This document shows, one piece after another, positions 21,011-21,184 of a DNA stretch of 21,184 nucleotides. The stretch is from the NCBI GenBank assembly GCA_902464295.1, contig CABQIW010000033.1, forward strand, positions 1 through 21,184, read 5' to 3'. The notes beneath the pieces are model-generated. The model was given only the letters and a program-made list of their open reading frames with translations. It searched no databases and was not told the DNA's origin. This stretch comes from an uncultured Eggerthella sp. (GTDB lineage Bacteria > Actinomycetota > Coriobacteriia > Coriobacteriales > Eggerthellaceae). Within the stretch, counting starts at the first letter, position 1. Each line of letters begins with the position of its first letter. A program made the translations under genes and the position numbers.

Positions 21011-21184
21011 GCCACAAGGGGCTTACGCCTGAGAGGTGGTTGGGTCGACCCGCTTTCGTTGCTCGATAGCCTGCAATATCTTGCAGGCTATCTCGTGCAC
21101 TTCGCTCCTTCGGACAACCTATTACTATTTAAGAGTGCGGACTCAGAGTCGTCCAACCACCCCACAGGCTCCGCCCCTTATGGC
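21011..21184. repeat. Structured inverted-repeat element (MITE-like or non-coding RNA), touching the window edge
   Basis: The left arm at 21011-21049 (GCCACAAGGGGC ... GGTGGTTGG ... GTCGAC) matches the inverse of the right arm at 21148-21184 (reading inward GCCATAAGGGGC ... GGTGGTTGG ... GACGAC) with several mismatches. Inside is a perfect 12-bp hairpin with a TATC loop (21065-21092) and a GACTC-A-GAGTC dyad next to the right arm. There is no open frame of note. It may be a miniature transposable element, the end of a larger element, or a folded RNA. The right boundary is cut by the window. The flanking 20870-21010 shows no gene, only an AGTGG...CCACT dyad near 20975-21005. Confidence 0.5.

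Noticed and set aside
20870..21184. tRNA or known structured RNA gene at the right edge
   Set aside because: No cloverleaf or T-loop signature fits, and I could not match the structure to a known RNA class.

Overview
This window looks like accessory catabolic DNA from an anaerobic gut actinobacterium, most likely Coriobacteriia of the Eggerthellaceae type. I base this on the gene families present: stacked class III CoA-transferases, CaiA-like acyl-CoA dehydrogenases, oxalate/formate-type MFS carriers, a BaiH/enoate-reductase-like flavoenzyme and an iron-sulfur flavoprotein. The base composition is balanced, about half GC by eye, which is lower than most named members of that family. The taxon is an inference; no rRNA or other marker gene is present.

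Layout, left to right. (1) 1-904: the 3' end of a CoA-transferase, a TetR regulator and a terminator. (2) 954-2956: MFS carrier 1 and a four-helix small membrane protein. (3) 3337-6304: two monocistronic CaiB/BaiF CoA-transferases, each with its own terminator, separated by a regulatory region. (4) 6335-10591, minus strand: a CaiD-like enoyl-CoA hydratase, a Gfo/Idh/MocA oxidoreductase with acyl-CoA dehydrogenase 1, and an iron-sulfur flavoprotein. (5) 10776-12249: acyl-CoA dehydrogenase 2, overlapping by 4 nt a second small membrane protein related to the first. (6) 12639-15879: two closely related MFS carriers in tandem, each behind a long leader. (7) 15900-16003: a REP-like triple repeat. 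(8) 16183-16836, minus: a second TetR regulator. (9) 17342-20869: a 722-residue FMN/4Fe-4S/FAD oxidoreductase and acyl-CoA dehydrogenase 3. (10) 21011-21184: an inverted-repeat element reaching the window edge.

Taken together the genes resemble a mixture of carnitine (cai) and bile-acid (bai) logic. A carboxylate is imported, or exchanged for product, by the MFS carriers. CoA is placed on it by ATP-independent CoA transfer. It is then hydrated or dehydrated by the crotonase and oxidised or reduced at C=C bonds by acyl-CoA dehydrogenases and the NAD(P)H flavoenzyme. The substrate cannot be read from the sequence.

The most unusual signals are: a small membrane-protein module with an invariant Asn-Pro...Gly-Tyr spacing, present three times in two genes; a spaced DNA motif (TYGGACARA-N9-YTG) repeated in front of most of these operons; a perfect 18-bp palindrome whose 10-bp core recurs before the tandem carrier; and an acyl-CoA dehydrogenase that lacks a catalytic-base glutamate at both usual places.
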